62,783 nt of DNA from CAUPWF01 sp964367685 (GTDB lineage Bacteria; Bacillota; Clostridia; Lachnospirales; Lachnospiraceae): positions 1-62,783 of the forward strand of contig CAYIYM010000013.1 of NCBI GenBank assembly GCA_964367685.1, written 5' to 3'. The notes under the pieces were generated by a model that saw nothing but the letters and a program-made list of their open reading frames with translations, was not told the DNA's origin and did not search any database. A program made the translations under genes and the position numbers. Each line of letters opens with the position of its first letter. The stretch's first letter is position 1. Positions 62,305-62,783 of this stretch are shown here, piece by piece.

Positions 62305-62658
62305 ATGGGATTATTTGGATTTGGTAAGAAAAAAGAAGTAGCACCAGCGGTTACTGAAGAAACAGTAAAAGGCGCTTGTGAGTGAGGTGGGCAATGCGAT
62401 ATCGGTGATATCGAAAATGCTAGAATTATTGTTCTAGGTGCATGTTGTAAGAAAAGTAGTGATACATTTGAGAATGTGAAGAAAGCGGTTGAAGAATTAG
62501 GACTAGATGAAACAGTTCTTAATATTGGAGATATGGCTGAAATTGCGAAGTATGGTGTTATGCAAACTCCAGCCTTAGTGGTTGATAGTAAAGTTCTCTC
62601 TTATGGAAAGTTAATTAAGGTAGAAGAAGCGAAGACATTGATTCAAAGTGTAGGATAA
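62305..62658 (+). CDS. thioredoxin-like selenoprotein (in-frame TGA = selenocysteine)
   Basis: A 117-residue protein if the TGA at 62383-62385 is read as selenocysteine 27. AAAGGAG precedes the ATG at 62305. The N-terminal part begins MGLFGFGKKK and contains C25-E-U27-G-G-Q-C31. After the TGA the same frame continues as the redox-active-disulfide-2 / thioredoxin-like domain: IIVLGACCKK, NVKKAVEELGLD, YGVMQTPALVVDSKV and SYGKL. Relatives recalled from memory have CxCGGxC at this place, so Sec replaces a Cys. A SECIS-like hairpin follows the TGA. Without recoding the gene would look like a 26-residue stub plus a fragment from a GTG at 62476. It is probably the redox partner of the upstream permease. 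Confidence 0.85.
62397..62413 (+). promoter_or_regulatory. bacterial SECIS element
   Basis: CGATATC-GGT-GATATCG forms a perfect 7-bp stem with a three-base loop whose first two bases are G. The loop begins 19 nt after the TGA. Both the spacing and a G in the first two loop positions match the bacterial SECIS rule. Confidence 0.8.
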
Positions 62659-62726
62659 GTTTTAGAAACAGTCTTATCATCTGAGAAATTAAGATGGTAG
62701 GAGAGATATGAGTAAATATAAAGACA

Positions 62727-62783
62727 AAAGGGATGTTGCGAAATAGATGAGTAATCATCTATTTCCTGCATCTCCTTTTTTAT
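62727..62783 (+). terminator. terminator after the selenoprotein gene
   Basis: AAATAGATGA pairs perfectly with TCATCTATTT around GTAA, extended imperfectly outward (GGGATG with CATCTCC) and followed by TTTTTT. The 62659-62726 stretch before it holds no convincing gene. Confidence 0.75.

Noticed and set aside
62476..62658. Separate 60-residue protein from a GTG
   Set aside because: It is the C-terminal part of the selenoprotein frame, lacks a ribosome site, and starts in the middle of a conserved helix.
62708..62746. Twelve-codon frame MSKYKDKRDVAK with a GGAG site
   Set aside because: Too short, ends inside the terminator stem, and no homology can be judged; not called as a gene.

Overview
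The window looks like a chromosomal segment of a low-GC, strictly anaerobic Firmicute of the class Clostridia, most like a Lachnospiraceae member. The signs are A/T-rich DNA with strong AGGAGG-type ribosome sites, a single-chain pyruvate:ferredoxin oxidoreductase, T-box, TPP and lysine riboswitches, an ECF transporter module, YesM/YesN sensors, and many GTG and TTG starts. I saw no tRNA, rRNA, CRISPR array, insertion sequence or phage gene. Species identity cannot be settled by eye.

Layout. 1-12.9 kb is housekeeping: two transporters (UMF1-type MFS, Na+/H+ antiporter), a lone ThiF/HesA-like E1 protein, a minus-strand run (nicotinate phosphoribosyltransferase, ddl, murF, a HAD phosphatase, a PepV-type dipeptidase), a PAS-PAS-GGDEF cyclase with an alpha/beta hydrolase, and a cyclophilin. 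13.0-16.3 kb is ecfA1-ecfA2-ecfT-truA. 16.5-21.4 kb holds a transglutaminase-like lipoprotein followed by a compact pilus-like locus: one PilC/GspF platform protein, four small single-TM proteins and a PilT-type ATPase. 21.4-24.9 kb is an M18 aminopeptidase, luxS and T-box-controlled tyrS. 25.0-30.7 kb is a TPP-riboswitch thiamin salvage operon (thiM-thiE-thiD-tenA plus a ThiXYZ-type ABC importer).

30.8-51.8 kb is a large sugar island. It has fucU, two AraC regulators, an operon of GatY-like aldolase, FGGY kinase, GatD-like dehydrogenase, GatZ-like subunit and aldo/keto reductase, then a rhamnulokinase-family kinase and fucI. Next come a YesN response regulator, a YesM kinase and a membrane-anchored sugar-binding protein, followed by a two-permease sugar ABC transporter with its lipoprotein. 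The kinase and fucI promoters share a two-part upstream motif at identical spacing, so the AraC gene between them is the probable common activator. The anchored binding protein with YesM/YesN looks like a three-component sugar sensor for the adjacent importer.

51.9-59.2 kb holds a sodium-dependent NSS transporter, PFOR, and an NhaC-family transporter under a lysine riboswitch. 59.4-62.8 kb holds a cytidylate-kinase-like protein, an SdpR/SdpI pair with two clear operators, and an ArsP/UPF0718-like permease followed by a small thioredoxin-like protein whose reading frame contains an in-frame TGA. That TGA sits in a C-E-TGA-G-G-Q-C context and is followed at the proper distance by a perfect 7-bp hairpin with a GGU loop. 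I read this as a selenocysteine codon and bacterial SECIS element. The permease/selenoprotein pair, preceded by several ATCAA/TTGAT operators, and the minimal PilT/PilC locus are the two most interesting parts of the window.
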